Source: Pseudoalteromonas rhizosphaerae
GTDB taxonomy: Bacteria > Pseudomonadota > Gammaproteobacteria > Enterobacterales > Alteromonadaceae
Length of the DNA stretch: 64,000 nucleotides
Assembly (NCBI RefSeq): GCF_902498845.1
Contig: NZ_CABVLM010000006.1
Span: 1 to 64,000 of the forward strand
Reading direction: 5' to 3'
Each line of letters begins with the position of its first letter. The first letter of the stretch is position 1. A program made the position numbers and the translations under genes. Shown piece by piece: positions 8,105 to 17,548 of the stretch. The notes below the pieces were generated by a model that did no database searches, was not told where the DNA came from, and saw nothing but the letters and a program-made list of their open reading frames with translations.

Positions 8105-8189
8105 TGGTGCGGTTGGGGGGACTTGAACCCCCACGCCCGAAAGCACTACCCCCTCAAGGTAGCGTGTCTACCAATTCCACCACAACCGC
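8105..8189 (-). tRNA. leuU: tRNA-Leu(GAG)
   Basis: On the minus strand the 85-base sequence starts GCGGTTG and ends CAACCGC-A-CCA, giving a 7-bp acceptor stem with encoded CCA. The anticodon arm is CTACC-TTGAGGG-GGTAG, anticodon GAG. A long variable arm and the T arm with GGTTCAAGTCC complete a class II leucine tRNA. It lies downstream of secG, as leuU does in E. coli. Confidence 0.96.
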
Positions 8190-8271
8190 ATTGTTAAAGC
8201 TTTCGCTTTAGGTGTTAAACATATGATTTATTTGAGGATGATAAATCGTTTAACGATACTTTTAATAAGTA

Positions 8272-8622
8272 TTAATTTGGTACGTCAGATTTCTCTTTCG
8301 TTGATGTTACTGGAACATCGTCAGCTGCAGGAGCAATTGTTTCAACTGCTGGTGCTGCTTCTAGGTTTTCCCACTCATCAGTCTTTTTTATCTGACCTGC
8401 AGTTAAGTTACCTAGTACAATACTTAGCACAAAAAATACTGTTGCTAAGATTGTAGTTGTTTTTGTCATAAAGTTACCTGCACCTGACGAACCGAAAACG
8501 GTTGCAGAGGCACCAGCACCAAATGATGAACCCATATCTGCGCCTTTACCTTGTTGAATTAAAACCATACCAACAAGCGCTAAAGCAACAACTAAATAAA
8601 CTACTAATAAAATTTCGTACAT
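8272..8622 (-). CDS. secG: Preprotein translocase subunit SecG
   Basis: A 116-residue inner-membrane protein that assists SecYE and SecA in protein export. It has two membrane helices (about 2-20 and 52-72) joined by the characteristic LIQQGKGADMGSSFGAGAS and GSSGAGNFMTK segments. ATG 8622 (MYEILLVV) is chosen over an in-frame codon nine residues earlier because E. coli SecG begins MYEALLVV. That leaves one base between the tpiA stop and secG, with the ribosome site inside the end of tpiA. The C-terminal tail (Ala/Pro/Val-rich, acidic) is variable in the family. It is followed by tRNA-Leu, the classical arrangement. Confidence 0.96.
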   Translation of the reverse strand: MYEILLVVYLVVALALVGMVLIQQGKGADMGSSFGAGASATVFGSSGAGNFMTKTTTILATVFFVLSIVLGNLTAGQIKKTDEWENLEAAPAVETIAPAADDVPVTSTKEKSDVPN

Positions 8623-8623
8623 C

Positions 8624-9373
8624 TTATACGGTCCCTTTTGCACTTTCACAGATTGCAGTAAATAACTCTGCTTTTAGACTAGCGCCACCAATCAGGCCGC
8701 CGTCTATATCTGGTTGTGCAAATAATAATTCGCTATTTTTTTCATTTACGCTGCCACCATAAAGAATGGTCAGCCCTTGTGCTAAATCACTACTGTTAGC
8801 AGCAATTTTATCACGGATAAATTTGTGCACATGTTGTGCTTGTTCAGGCGATGCAGTCTTACCTGTGCCAATGGCCCAAACGGGCTCGTATGCTATCACA
8901 GAATCTTTCAGTGCTGCTAGACCTAATTTATCAATTACTGCATCAATTTGTGCAGCAACGACTAATTCAGTTTGACCTTGTTCGCGTTGCTCTTCACTTT
9001 CACCAACACATAAGATAGGTGTTAAACCCACTTGTTGTGCACGAGCAAACTTAGCTGCAACAGTGTCATTGCTTTCGCCGTAGATACTACGACGCTCAGA
9101 GTGACCAACTAACGTATATTGGCAACCTAAATCTTTAATTAATTGCGCATCAACTTCACCAGTAAATGCACCCGGTTCATTTTCAGAAACCGTTTGTGCG
9201 CCAGTTGTTACACCTGTTGCTGTTAGCATAGGTAACAATGGGTAAGGTGGAAATACCACAACGTCTATCTGATCTGATTTTACGTTGTTGATAGCGTCAG
9301 ATAATTGCTGTACTAACTCTTTCGAGCCGTTCATTTTCCAATTGCCTGCGACCATTGGCTTGCGTATTGCCAT
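8624..9373 (-). CDS. tpiA: Triose-phosphate isomerase
   Basis: A 249-residue TIM-barrel enzyme interconverting dihydroxyacetone phosphate and glyceraldehyde 3-phosphate in glycolysis and gluconeogenesis. Visible motifs: GNWKMNG with the substrate-binding Asn and Lys, LVGHSERRSIYGE with the catalytic His, AYEPVWAIGTGKTA with the catalytic Glu and the flexible loop, and ILYGGSVNEKN phosphate grip. ATG 9373 (MAIRKPMVAGNWK) is chosen because the family starts a few residues before GNWK and GGAG lies upstream; a longer frame adds 17 unlikely residues. Its place between glmM and secG differs from E. coli but is usual in Alteromonadales. Confidence 0.96.
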   Translation of the reverse strand: MAIRKPMVAGNWKMNGSKELVQQLSDAINNVKSDQIDVVVFPPYPLLPMLTATGVTTGAQTVSENEPGAFTGEVDAQLIKDLGCQYTLVGHSERRSIYGESNDTVAAKFARAQQVGLTPILCVGESEEQREQGQTELVVAAQIDAVIDKLGLAALKDSVIAYEPVWAIGTGKTASPEQAQHVHKFIRDKIAANSSDLAQGLTILYGGSVNEKNSELLFAQPDIDGGLIGGASLKAELFTAICESAKGTV

Positions 9374-9445
9374 TTTTCCACTCCACATTAGAAAGCGGGC
9401 GAGATAGTAACTCGACTCGCCCAAAGTTACAAGAGGTTATTGTTC

Positions 9446-10795
9446 TTAATCAGTTTGTTTGCTCATAGATTCGACAACTGCAGCAATTTTTTGTGCACTA
9501 TCAAGGACTATTTTCTCTTCTTCGGCTTCTACCATCACGCGAACAACCGGCTCAGTGCCAGATTTACGTAATAACACACGGCCTTTACCAGCAAGTTGTT
9601 TTTCAACATCAGCAACCGCAGCAATAACCTCTGGTGCAAGTGTTGGATCTGTGCCCGCTTTATAGCGCACATTAATCATCTTCATCGGGTATTTAACAAA
9701 CCCTGCGCCAAGATCTTTTAGCGTACGATTTTGCGCCACCATAGCAGCCAAAACTTGTAGGCTTGAAATGATGCCATCACCGGTGCTGATCAAATCCAGA
9801 TTCAATACATGCCCTGAGCTTTCACCGCCGATTTTCCAGCCTTTTTCTTGTAGTAATTCCATTACATAACGGTCACCCACTTTACTGCGAGCAAACTCAA
9901 TACCTTTCGCTTTAAGCGCGTTTTCAAGACCCATATTAGACATTACCGTGCCAACAACACCACCGCCTAACATGTCATCATTGGCAGCTTGGCAGGCAAT
10001 AATGTAAACAATATCATCACCATCAAAGACACGGCCATTGTGATCGACCATCATTACACGGTCGCCATCACCATCATAGGCAATGCCGACATCAGCATTA
10101 TGTTCTAATACTTTGCGTTTTAATGCATCAACATGGGTAGCACCGCACTCTAGGTTGATGTTTACACCATTTGGCTCGCAAGCATGGCTGATTATCTGCG
10201 CGCCTAATTCACGCATTACTGATGGTGCGATATGATAAGTTGCACCATTGGCACAATCTAATACAATCTTTAAACCTTCTAACGACAGGCCTTGTGGGAA
10301 TTGGCTTTTACAAAACTCAATATAACGGCCATCAGCGCTTTCTAAACGGCGGGCTTTACCTAGCTTATCAGATGCTACACAGGTCATTGGTTCATCAAGC
10401 ATTGCTTCAATTTGTAGCTCTACTTCATCAGCTAACTTCAAACCTCGGCCACAAAAAAACTTAATGCCGTTGTCATGATATGGGTTATGAGATGCACTGA
10501 TCACAATTCCAGCTTCAGCACGAAATGTTTGCGTTAAATACGCAACGGCTGGCGTCGGCATCGGGCCAAGTAACACCACATCGATACCTGCGGCGATCAA
10601 ACCTGCTTCAAGTGATGTCTCTAACATATAACCAGAAATGCGAGTATCTTTACCAATAATGACTTTCTTAGTGCCATTTTTTGATAGTACCTTGCCTGCA
10701 GCCCAACCTAATTTAAGTGCAAATTCTGGTGTAATTGGGTATTCACCCACCATGCCACGTACACCATCGGTGCCAAAATACTTTCTTTCTTTCAT
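9446..10795 (-). CDS. glmM: Phosphoglucosamine mutase
   Basis: A 449-residue cytoplasmic enzyme converting glucosamine 6-phosphate to glucosamine 1-phosphate for peptidoglycan and LPS precursor synthesis. It starts [10 protein letters not shown]. The active-site loop [13 protein letters not shown] places the phosphoserine at Ser102, the same number as in E. coli. The metal loop AYDGDGDR, the sugar loop GGESSGH and the C-terminal phosphate-binding [12 protein letters not shown] are intact. ATG 10795 (MKERKYFG) is preferred to an upstream in-frame codon. It begins two bases after the folP stop (10798), so folP-glmM are translationally linked, as in E. coli. Confidence 0.97.
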   Translation of the reverse strand: MKERKYFGTDGVRGMVGEYPITPEFALKLGWAAGKVLSKNGTKKVIIGKDTRISGYMLETSLEAGLIAAGIDVVLLGPMPTPAVAYLTQTFRAEAGIVISASHNPYHDNGIKFFCGRGLKLADEVELQIEAMLDEPMTCVASDKLGKARRLESADGRYIEFCKSQFPQGLSLEGLKIVLDCANGATYHIAPSVMRELGAQIISHACEPNGVNINLECGATHVDALKRKVLEHNADVGIAYDGDGDRVMMVDHNGRVFDGDDIVYIIACQAANDDMLGGGVVGTVMSNMGLENALKAKGIEFARSKVGDRYVMELLQEKGWKIGGESSGHVLNLDLISTGDGIISSLQVLAAMVAQNRTLKDLGAGFVKYPMKMINVRYKAGTDPTLAPEVIAAVADVEKQLAGKGRVLLRKSGTEPVVRVMVEAEEEKIVLDSAQKIAAVVESMSKQTD

Positions 10796-10797
10796 TT

Positions 10798-11652
10798 TTA
10801 AATTCCTTGTTCGCAAGCTTGCCACACGCCAAGCACATCTGCGGTTTCTTTTACATCATGTACACGAATAATTTTTGCGCCATTTTGCGCTGCAATTAAT
10901 GCCCCTGCTAAACTGCCAGCAAGGCGCTCGTTTGTTTGTCTATTTAATAAGTTGCCAATCATTGATTTGCGCGATAGTCCTGCTAAAACAGGTAAACCAA
11001 AGTGGTTAAATTCATTAAACCGCGCCAGTAATTGGTAGTTGTGACTGAGGGTTTTACCAAAGCCAAACCCGGGGTCTAAAATAAGTTGCTGGCGCTGAAT
11101 ACCCGCTGTTTTACAGGCATTGATCCGCTGTACAAAAAAATCATTTATATCACTGAATAAATCATCGTAATGTGGAGAGTTTTGCATACTTCGAGGTTGG
11201 CCTTGCATGTGCATTAAACACACCGCAACGTCTGGATACTGGGCAACTGTAGCCAATGCGTTTGGCTCTTGTAAAGCACGCACATCATTAACAATATCAG
11301 CACCAGCTAGAATAGCTTGACGCATTACTTCACTTTTACTGGTATCAATCGAAATAATGCAATCATTAACGGCGCTATCACTGTGGGCACGAATTGCCTC
11401 GATTGCGGGTATTACTCTGGCTAATTCATCCTCAAGGCTAACATCAGGCGCACCTGGACGTGTTGATTCGCCACCAATATCTAATATGGTAGCACCATCT
11501 GCGAGTAACTTTTGAGCTTGTATGACAGCGCTGTCTGTTTGATAGTAGCGCCCGCCATCTGAAAAAGAGTCAGGAGTGACATTCAAGATCCCCATTATAA
11601 CTGGGGTGTCGAGGTGTAAACTGCGACCTCTAGGTAACTTAACTGTGGTCAT
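10798..11652 (-). CDS. folP: Dihydropteroate synthase
   Basis: A 284-residue TIM-barrel enzyme joining p-aminobenzoate to dihydropterin pyrophosphate in folate synthesis; the sulfonamide target in this family. [15 protein letters not shown] near residue 19, [11 protein letters not shown] (about 59-69), the DPGFGFGKT pterin/phosphate site and the C-terminal [10 protein letters not shown] are all present. Length matches E. coli (282). It is the first gene of folP-glmM-tpiA-secG-tRNA-Leu. A terminator hairpin separates it from ftsH upstream, so it may have its own promoter in the short gap at 11653-11710. Confidence 0.97.
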   Translation of the reverse strand: MTTVKLPRGRSLHLDTPVIMGILNVTPDSFSDGGRYYQTDSAVIQAQKLLADGATILDIGGESTRPGAPDVSLEDELARVIPAIEAIRAHSDSAVNDCIISIDTSKSEVMRQAILAGADIVNDVRALQEPNALATVAQYPDVAVCLMHMQGQPRSMQNSPHYDDLFSDINDFFVQRINACKTAGIQRQQLILDPGFGFGKTLSHNYQLLARFNEFNHFGLPVLAGLSRKSMIGNLLNRQTNERLAGSLAGALIAAQNGAKIIRVHDVKETADVLGVWQACEQGI

Positions 11653-11710
11653 CTATCACCTTCAATACATCCATTGCATTGATATATATACTTTATTTAA
11701 CCAGTTACAA

Positions 11711-11735
11711 AAAAGCCCCGACAATCGGGGCTTTT
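11711..11735 (-). terminator. Terminator downstream of ftsH
   Basis: AAAAGCCCCGA and TCGGGGCTTTT pair around CAA. On the minus strand the T-run follows, 20 bases after the ftsH stop. It should uncouple ftsH from folP at least in part. Confidence 0.85.
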
Positions 11736-11754
11736 CGTTTAGCTATTTTAACTG

Positions 11755-13707
11755 TTATTCAGCTTTATCATCAAGATTTGTTTCATCTTTTTGAGCTGGC
11801 TTGTCGTCTTTTTCAGCAACTGGCTCTGCTTTGCTCTCTTCAACTGCTGGTTTTTTATCAGCAGTATCACGGCGGTCATGCGCATCACGTGGTTCACGTA
11901 CAGGCTGACGTGCCATTAGATCATCAATTTGCTTAGCATCAATCGTTTCATATTTCATTAATGCATCTTTCATTGAATGCAGAATATCAATATGATCTTT
12001 CAAGATTTGCTCAGCGCGTTGATAGTTGCGATCTGAGAACAAACGAACTTCAGCATCAATTACTTTTGCCGTTTCATCCGACATGCTCATGGCACGACCA
12101 CCGCCGCCACCCATGTACATCTCATTTTGATCTTCAGCGTATAGTAATGGCCCTAATTTTTCACTTAGGCCCCACTGTGTAACCATTTTGCGCGCAATGT
12201 CAGTAGCACGTTCAATATCGTTACTAGCACCGGTAGTTACTTTATCTTCACCATAAATCAGTGCTTCAGCAATTCGGCCACCATATAAGCTTGAAATCAT
12301 AGATTCCAATAGCTCTTTAGAGTGACTAACACGGTCTTGCTCTGGTAAATACATCGTTACACCAAGGGCACGGCCACGTGGAATAATCGATACTTTATAA
12401 ACAGGATCGTGCTCTGGTACTATGCGGCCAACAATTGCATGTCCGGCTTCATGATACGCAGTCATTTCTTTTTCTTTCTCGCTCATCACCATGGTCTTGC
12501 GCTCTGCGCCCATCATGATTTTATCTTTAGCAGCATCAAATTCAGCCATGCTAACAACACGTTTATTACCACGTGCAGCATATAGAGCCGCTTCATTGAC
12601 TAAGTTTGCAAGATCAGCACCAGAAAATCCCGGTGTACCACGCGCAATAACAGAAGCTTCTACGTTATCGCCTAATGGCACTTTTCGCATATGTACTTTA
12701 AGGATCTGTTCACGGCCACGGATATCAGGTAAGCCAACCACTACTTGGCGGTCAAAACGACCAGGACGAAGTAATGCTGGATCAAGTACATCTGGGCGGT
12801 TAGTCGCGGCAATAACGATAATACCTTCATTGCCTTCAAAGCCATCCATCTCTACTAGCATTTGGTTAAGTGTTTGCTCACGCTCATCGTGGCCACCACC
12901 CATACCTGCGCCACGTTTACGGCCTACGGCATCAATTTCATCGATAAAGATGATACATGGCGCTGCTTTTTTCGCTTGTTCAAACATATCACGAACACGC
13001 GAAGCACCCACACCAACAAACATCTCAACAAAGTCTGAACCTGAAATCGTAAAGAATGGTACTTTCGCTTCACCAGCAACGGCCTTAGCAAGCAAGGTTT
13101 TACCCGTACCTGGAGGACCAACCATTAATACGCCTTTAGGAATACTACCGCCAAGTTTTTGGAATTTAGATGGATCACGTAAGAAGTCAACAAGCTCTGT
13201 TAAATCGTCTTTAGCTTCATCACAACCGGCAACATCTGCGAAGGTGGTTTTAATTTGGTCTTCACTCATTAAGCGTGCTTTACTCTTGCCAAACGACATA
13301 GCACCTTTGCCACCGCCGCCTTGCATTTGACGCATGAAGAAAATCCATACCCCAATTAGTAATAACATTGGGAACCATGAAATTAAGATGCTCGCTAAGA
13401 ATGATTGCTCTTCTGGCTTCACACCTTTTACATTCACATCACTTTTTAATAAGTCATTAAGAATGTCTTTATCATAAATAGGCATGATCGTTTGAAAGCG
13501 ATCGCCATTGGTTTTAGTGCCAGTAATTGTGCCACTGGTACTTTCGATTGCCACTTCTTGTATAGCGCCACTTCGGGCATCTTTTACAAATTGACTGTAA
13601 CTAGTTTGACGGTCTGTTTGATCGCCACCATTAAAGCTCTGAAATACTGACATTAGCACAACTGCAATGACCAGCCAGAGTATTAGATTTTTCGCCATAT
13701 CGCTCAA
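11755..13707 (-). CDS. ftsH: ATP-dependent zinc metalloprotease FtsH
   Basis: A 650-residue inner-membrane AAA+ protease that degrades short-lived and damaged proteins, in E. coli including LpxC and sigma-32. Order: TM1 about 5-24, periplasmic domain, TM2 about 104-124, AAA module with Walker A GPPGTGKT (197-204), Walker B IIFIDEID (252-259) and the second region of homology, then the M41 protease with HEAGH (419-423). The C-terminal tail is long, charged and Lys/Glu/Asp-rich. The start is TTG 13707, giving [11 protein letters not shown], because AGAGG lies eight bases upstream. ATG 13698 is the alternative and matches the usual MAKNLILW. It follows rlmE in the same direction, as in E. coli. 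Confidence 0.97.
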   Translation of the reverse strand: MSDMAKNLILWLVIAVVLMSVFQSFNGGDQTDRQTSYSQFVKDARSGAIQEVAIESTSGTITGTKTNGDRFQTIMPIYDKDILNDLLKSDVNVKGVKPEEQSFLASILISWFPMLLLIGVWIFFMRQMQGGGGKGAMSFGKSKARLMSEDQIKTTFADVAGCDEAKDDLTELVDFLRDPSKFQKLGGSIPKGVLMVGPPGTGKTLLAKAVAGEAKVPFFTISGSDFVEMFVGVGASRVRDMFEQAKKAAPCIIFIDEIDAVGRKRGAGMGGGHDEREQTLNQMLVEMDGFEGNEGIIVIAATNRPDVLDPALLRPGRFDRQVVVGLPDIRGREQILKVHMRKVPLGDNVEASVIARGTPGFSGADLANLVNEAALYAARGNKRVVSMAEFDAAKDKIMMGAERKTMVMSEKEKEMTAYHEAGHAIVGRIVPEHDPVYKVSIIPRGRALGVTMYLPEQDRVSHSKELLESMISSLYGGRIAEALIYGEDKVTTGASNDIERATDIARKMVTQWGLSEKLGPLLYAEDQNEMYMGGGGGRAMSMSDETAKVIDAEVRLFSDRNYQRAEQILKDHIDILHSMKDALMKYETIDAKQIDDLMARQPVREPRDAHDRRDTADKKPAVEESKAEPVAEKDDKPAQKDETNLDDKAE

Positions 13708-13764
13708 GGGGTTAACCTCTTGTATCCAATTAATTTAAATTCAACTAAACGCCTGACAACTGTA

Positions 13765-14394
13765 CTACAGTTTATAGCCTGTCGCTACTATATATACTTC
13801 ACGTGATCGCGCACGTGAGGCGTCGGGTTTACGGATTTTTACAGTTTTAAAGCTATCACGCACTGTTTTTAAGAATTCATCAAAGCCTTCACCTTGGAAT
13901 ACTTTAACAACAAATGCACCATTTTTCTTTAAAACTTGGCTACACATATCTAATGCTAATTCCACTAAATACATGCTTCCAGCTTGGTCAACGGAGCTAT
14001 TACCACTCATGTTTGGTGCCATATCAGAGAGCACCACATCAACATTTTTACCATTAATGCGATTTAATAACGCATCTAAAACAGCTTCTTCTCGGAAATC
14101 TCCTTGCAAAAAATCAACGCCGGCCAATGAATCCATAGGTAATATATCACAAGCGATCACTTGCCCTTTATCACCTACTTTTTCTGCTAAATACTGTGAC
14201 CAGCTTCCCGGCGCAGCTCCCAAATCAACAACAGTCATGGCTGGGCGTAGTAATTTATCTTTATTTTGGATCTCGTCGAGTTTAAAAATCGCACGAGAGC
14301 GCCAACCTTTCTTTTGTGCCTCGTGAACATAAGGATCATCAAAATGTTCCTTCAACCATCGCTGTGAACTGGCCGAAAGTTTCTTATTCGTCAT
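13765..14394 (-). CDS. rlmE: 23S rRNA (uridine-2'-O)-methyltransferase RlmE
   Basis: A 209-residue SAM-dependent methyltransferase (FtsJ/RrmJ) that modifies U2552 in the 23S rRNA A-loop late in 50S assembly. The SAM site is [15 protein letters not shown]. The K-D-K-E catalytic set is visible: Lys in the FKLDEI region, Asp in [11 protein letters not shown], Lys in VVKVFQGEG and Glu in REVYIVA. Length equals E. coli RlmE (209). It lies just upstream of ftsH and divergent from yhbY, the conserved rlmE-ftsH arrangement. In E. coli the pair is heat-shock induced; no sigma-32 promoter could be assigned here. Confidence 0.96.
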   Translation of the reverse strand: MTNKKLSASSQRWLKEHFDDPYVHEAQKKGWRSRAIFKLDEIQNKDKLLRPAMTVVDLGAAPGSWSQYLAEKVGDKGQVIACDILPMDSLAGVDFLQGDFREEAVLDALLNRINGKNVDVVLSDMAPNMSGNSSVDQAGSMYLVELALDMCSQVLKKNGAFVVKVFQGEGFDEFLKTVRDSFKTVKIRKPDASRARSREVYIVATGYKL

Positions 14395-14482
14395 AAATTA
14401 ACACGCAACTAATTAGTAATATTCTCTAGATGGCGTTAGAATACCCTTAATTCAAGCCATATTCAGCAAAATTTGTAACAAC

Positions 14483-14779
14483 ATGAAATTATCGAACAAA
14501 CAAAAGCAGTTTTTAAAAGGTCAAGCACACTCTCTAAAACCCGTTGTACTTCTTGGTTCTAACGGTTTAACTGAAGGTGTATTAGTTGAAATTCAAAGCG
14601 CTCTAGAAATCCACGAACTTATTAAAGTAAAAGTACCTACTGATGATCGTGAGACTAAAGCACTGATTTTTGAAGCTATTATTCGTGAAACCGGTGCTGA
14701 GAAATTACAGTCAATCGGCCACACCCTTGTGCTTTATCGCCAAAGCGAAGAAAAGAAGATCCAATTACCACGTAATTAA
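14483..14779 (+). CDS. yhbY: RNA-binding CRM-domain protein YhbY
   Basis: A 98-residue CRM (chloroplast RNA splicing and ribosome maturation) protein that associates with pre-50S particles in E. coli. The opening LSNKQKQFLKGQAHSLKPVV and the GSNGLTEGVLVEI segment, which contains the GxxGLT-type RNA-binding loop, are diagnostic, as is the final GHTLVLYR. It is divergent from rlmE, the same neighbourhood as in E. coli, so both flanking genes act in large-subunit maturation. It is followed by a strong terminator. Confidence 0.94.
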   Translation: MKLSNKQKQFLKGQAHSLKPVVLLGSNGLTEGVLVEIQSALEIHELIKVKVPTDDRETKALIFEAIIRETGAEKLQSIGHTLVLYRQSEEKKIQLPRN

Positions 14780-14794
14780 TTTTCTATTCCGATA

Positions 14795-14823
14795 TAAAAA
14801 AACCAGCAATTGCTGGTTTTTTT
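14795..14823 (+). terminator. Terminator after yhbY
   Basis: AAAAAAACCAGCAATTGCTGGTTTTTTT is a near-perfect palindrome with a T-run, 16 bases after the yhbY stop. It could also serve the convergent gene from the other side. Confidence 0.88.
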
Positions 14824-14872
14824 ATATCTGCGACGCAACTGCAATAAATTGTAAATAAATATATTACATTAC

Positions 14873-15349
14873 TCAAAAATTCATCTTCATATCACTCAAC
14901 TGATAACCTTGCGCTTCGCTTTGTAAGATAAAATAGCGGTTAAATTCAGTTTCAGGCATCTTTTCAACATCTATTTGTGCTATTAATTTTGCCAACTCTG
15001 GCGTGGTATTACTATGGCCTACAATCACCACTACGCCATCTTGCGCTAAAACAGTGTGTTTAAATGCGGCTAAGTCACGAGGATCGTAGCTTTGAATTGT
15101 AATATTAAAATGTTCAGCAATAGGAGTTGCGGTCTCGATAGTGCGATTATAGTCCGTACTAAAAACTGCTGTTGGCTGGACTTTACTAAGCAGACTCACT
15201 AACTGCTGCGCCCGTTGCTTGCCGGCATCCGTAAGATGGGGATCGTTGCCTGTTAATTTTTCACTATGGCGAAACAAAAAAATACTTTGCGGTGCTGCTG
15301 TTAAATTCGCAGTAAACAGTAATATTACGCTCGCTAAAATATAGTTCAT
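14873..15349 (-). CDS. Secreted histidine-phosphatase-superfamily protein
   Basis: A 158-residue protein with a signal peptide (about 1-18, ending LTAAP) and the phosphoglycerate-mutase-like core. SIFLFRHSEKL carries the RH catalytic dyad in a variant of the RHG motif. HLTDAGKQRAQQL follows, and VVIVGHSNTTPEL provides the second catalytic His. It is close in size to SixA but exported, so phosphohistidine signalling is unlikely and a periplasmic phosphatase role is the better inference. The start overlaps the stop of the serine hydrolase by four bases (ATGA), so the two are translationally coupled. Substrate unknown. Confidence 0.82.
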   Translation of the reverse strand: MNYILASVILLFTANLTAAPQSIFLFRHSEKLTGNDPHLTDAGKQRAQQLVSLLSKVQPTAVFSTDYNRTIETATPIAEHFNITIQSYDPRDLAAFKHTVLAQDGVVVIVGHSNTTPELAKLIAQIDVEKMPETEFNRYFILQSEAQGYQLSDMKMNF

Positions 15350-16524
15350 TTGTCTTCCTCTTTATACATTGCTAGTTGTTGTGAGCGTTTGAATAGCAAC
15401 ACACGATCAATAAACTCTGTCGTTAATTCATTAATGATACCGGTTTCGGCGTTAAGGATCAGACTGAAACCTATGTTTAAGTGCGGTATTACTACAAGGT
15501 CACTGCGATATCCTTGCACCCAGCCGCTATGATAGTAAATGGTTTCATTATCATATTCGTAAACCCGCCAGCCTAAGCCATAATAGGCCTCGCTAAGGTG
15601 CTTTTTCCACACTCGACGCCGTAACTCTTTTTTTGTATGCGTATAAGGACGAGTTTGACTGGCTAACACTGCACTGGATAATACCGTTGGGTAATATCCT
15701 AACTGCGCTTTTAACCAAATAGCCATATCACTGGCACTAGCATTAACGCCGGCTGCGGGAAGTACCTTGTAATAATTTTTTTTCAATTTTGCGGTATGCC
15801 AGCGTTTGCGCCCTCTTACATGGGGATGAGCATAATTATCATCTGTTACCATCGCTGTATAACCCAGGCTTGCATCATTCATATTTAATGGTGAAAATAT
15901 AAATTCACTCATCCACCGAGAGTAATCCAATTTAGTACTGCTTTTGATCACTTCAGCAATTAAGCTAAACATCACATTTTGATAGCCATAGCACTGCCCT
16001 GGCTGGCAAATAGGTTCAACACTCAACAACTTTTGCACTATAGCAGGGTAACTCATTCTTGATTCAATCAAGTTATCATACGCATTAGGTACTAAACCGC
16101 TGGAGTGACTGAGTAAGTGAAAAACTTTTAAATTATTTTTGTAATCCGTATTGGCGAAGGCTGGAATAAATTTACTGACAGGGTCGTCTAAAGAAAACTT
16201 CCCCTCATTGGCTAACTTTGCACTGAGTGAGCCTGCAAACGTTTTAGATACCGATGCTAAGCGAAACCGAGTATGGGCATTGACTGCTAAGCCCTTATTT
16301 AGCTTTGTTACCCCAAACCCTTGTATATGCGTATCATCAGGGCCATTAACTATCGACAACGCAGCCCCTGGGATCCCTTTGCTTTTTAATTTATGTTCGA
16401 GATGTTGTGTGTAATCATTGACAAATTCTTGCCACTGTTGCTCGCTGGCATGAACCTGCGATTGAAATAACACTAACGTGATAACGAAAAAAAAGGAGTT
16501 GATTAACGACACAAAAGGCTTCAT
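15346..16524 (-). CDS. Beta-lactamase-fold serine hydrolase (class C/DD-peptidase family)
   Basis: A 392-residue secreted protein (signal peptide about 1-26) of the AmpC/esterase/DD-peptidase superfamily. The catalytic SxxK is SVSK at 91-94, the YxN triad member is YQN at 181-183, and the third motif is HSG at 332-334, where beta-lactamases have KTG. HSG is typical of esterases, D-aminopeptidases and peptidoglycan peptidases, so antibiotic hydrolysis should not be assumed. It is coupled to a periplasmic phosphatase-fold gene. The substrate is unknown; peptide, ester or cell-wall turnover is possible. Confidence 0.85.
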   Translation of the reverse strand: MKPFVSLINSFFFVITLVLFQSQVHASEQQWQEFVNDYTQHLEHKLKSKGIPGAALSIVNGPDDTHIQGFGVTKLNKGLAVNAHTRFRLASVSKTFAGSLSAKLANEGKFSLDDPVSKFIPAFANTDYKNNLKVFHLLSHSSGLVPNAYDNLIESRMSYPAIVQKLLSVEPICQPGQCYGYQNVMFSLIAEVIKSSTKLDYSRWMSEFIFSPLNMNDASLGYTAMVTDDNYAHPHVRGRKRWHTAKLKKNYYKVLPAAGVNASASDMAIWLKAQLGYYPTVLSSAVLASQTRPYTHTKKELRRRVWKKHLSEAYYGLGWRVYEYDNETIYYHSGWVQGYRSDLVVIPHLNIGFSLILNAETGIINELTTEFIDRVLLFKRSQQLAMYKEEDK

Positions 16525-16634
16525 TTTTTATTATTTTTATCTAGATTAAGACATTCTTAGCCTTATAATACCATGAAGTTTTATTAAGACTAACGTACAA
16601 TATTCCGATTATCGAGCTTTCAAAGGGTTTTAAA

Positions 16635-17444
16635 GTGTTCATACGTTATTTATCAATAGTTTTTTTTACTTTCATTACAACGGCCTGTGTCACTGCGCCG
16701 CCACCTGCTGCGCCTTTAGAAATGCCACTCAAACCGCAATTAAAAAGCCAAAGCTATCAAGTAGCCTATGAAACCGAACATGCTTCACCGAAAGTAAAAT
16801 CAGTACAATTACCAGCGCATAAAATTACTCGTAACCAAACTGTGCAAGTTATTGCCGATAAAGCAAGTGTCACGGATACCCTATTTAAACAAATAACTGA
16901 TGCATTAACGACTATGAACTTACGTGTCGTTGATCAAGGCAATAGTGATTATACCCTAGCTATACACCAGCTAGAGCTCAACTTTATTGAAGATACTGAA
17001 TATCAAATACAGCCACCGAATAAAGCGTATCCTTTATTTGCGCAAATAACACAACTGTATCCAATCCAACAATGCTCAACCATCAATGCAGAAGTTAGCA
17101 TGCGCCTGATCCATCGTGCATCAGGTGATGTAGTGTGGTTTGGAAAATCCTCAATCGACAGTGCAAGCTTCCACCGCGAACCACTTATTTACAGCTTCAG
17201 TGATGAACAAGTGATCAGTAATGAGCTTGAAGTAGCCACTTTTATCCATCAACAAAATACTGAGCAAGCACGTCTTGCCCGTGCCAATCAAGAGATCAGT
17301 ATACCAAGCTATAAAACCATTTCTAAAATGACCAGTTTAACTAAACTTCAAGGACCGTGTAATCGCACTGAAGTGAGTGCTCTAACACCGATGATGCACT
17401 ATTATCTGAGTAGTATTTTGATCGATAAAATTAAAGTACACTAA
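16635..17444 (+). CDS. Predicted lipoprotein of unknown function
   Basis: A 269-residue lipoprotein. The start is GTG 16635, with AAAGGG at 16622-16627, and it opens with MFIRYLSIVFFTFITTAC, lipobox TTAC with Cys18. A proline-rich linker follows (PPPAAPLEMPLKP), then an alpha/beta region with VIADKASVTDTLFKQITDAL and SMRLIHRASGDVVWFGKS. That arrangement recalls lipoproteins that bind periplasmic partners, but I cannot place the family. Two later cysteines (QQCST and GPCNR) may form a disulfide. It stands alone, divergent from the serine hydrolase, and precedes the first MipA module with a gap of about 100 bases. Confidence 0.7.
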   Translation: MFIRYLSIVFFTFITTACVTAPPPAAPLEMPLKPQLKSQSYQVAYETEHASPKVKSVQLPAHKITRNQTVQVIADKASVTDTLFKQITDALTTMNLRVVDQGNSDYTLAIHQLELNFIEDTEYQIQPPNKAYPLFAQITQLYPIQQCSTINAEVSMRLIHRASGDVVWFGKSSIDSASFHREPLIYSFSDEQVISNELEVATFIHQQNTEQARLARANQEISIPSYKTISKMTSLTKLQGPCNRTEVSALTPMMHYYLSSILIDKIKVH

Positions 17445-17548
17445 GTTCATGTCTGCAGAATGACTACTGGCTACAATTTTTTACAGATCAAAGGAACTCT
17501 TTGACAATATAATACACTTAACAACTGCTTAATTTATTTGGATCATGG

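Noticed and set aside
12491..13330. A 279-codon plus-strand open frame opposite ftsH
   Set aside because: It lies entirely within a strongly conserved ftsH coding region and has the skewed Ser/Pro/Arg composition of an antisense shadow.
16151..16414. A plus-strand frame inside the serine hydrolase
   Set aside because: Shadow of the intact hydrolase on the minus strand.
15346..16524. An antibiotic-resistance AmpC beta-lactamase
   Set aside because: SxxK and YxN are present but the third motif is HSG, not KTG, and the sequence fits esterase or peptidase-type members better.
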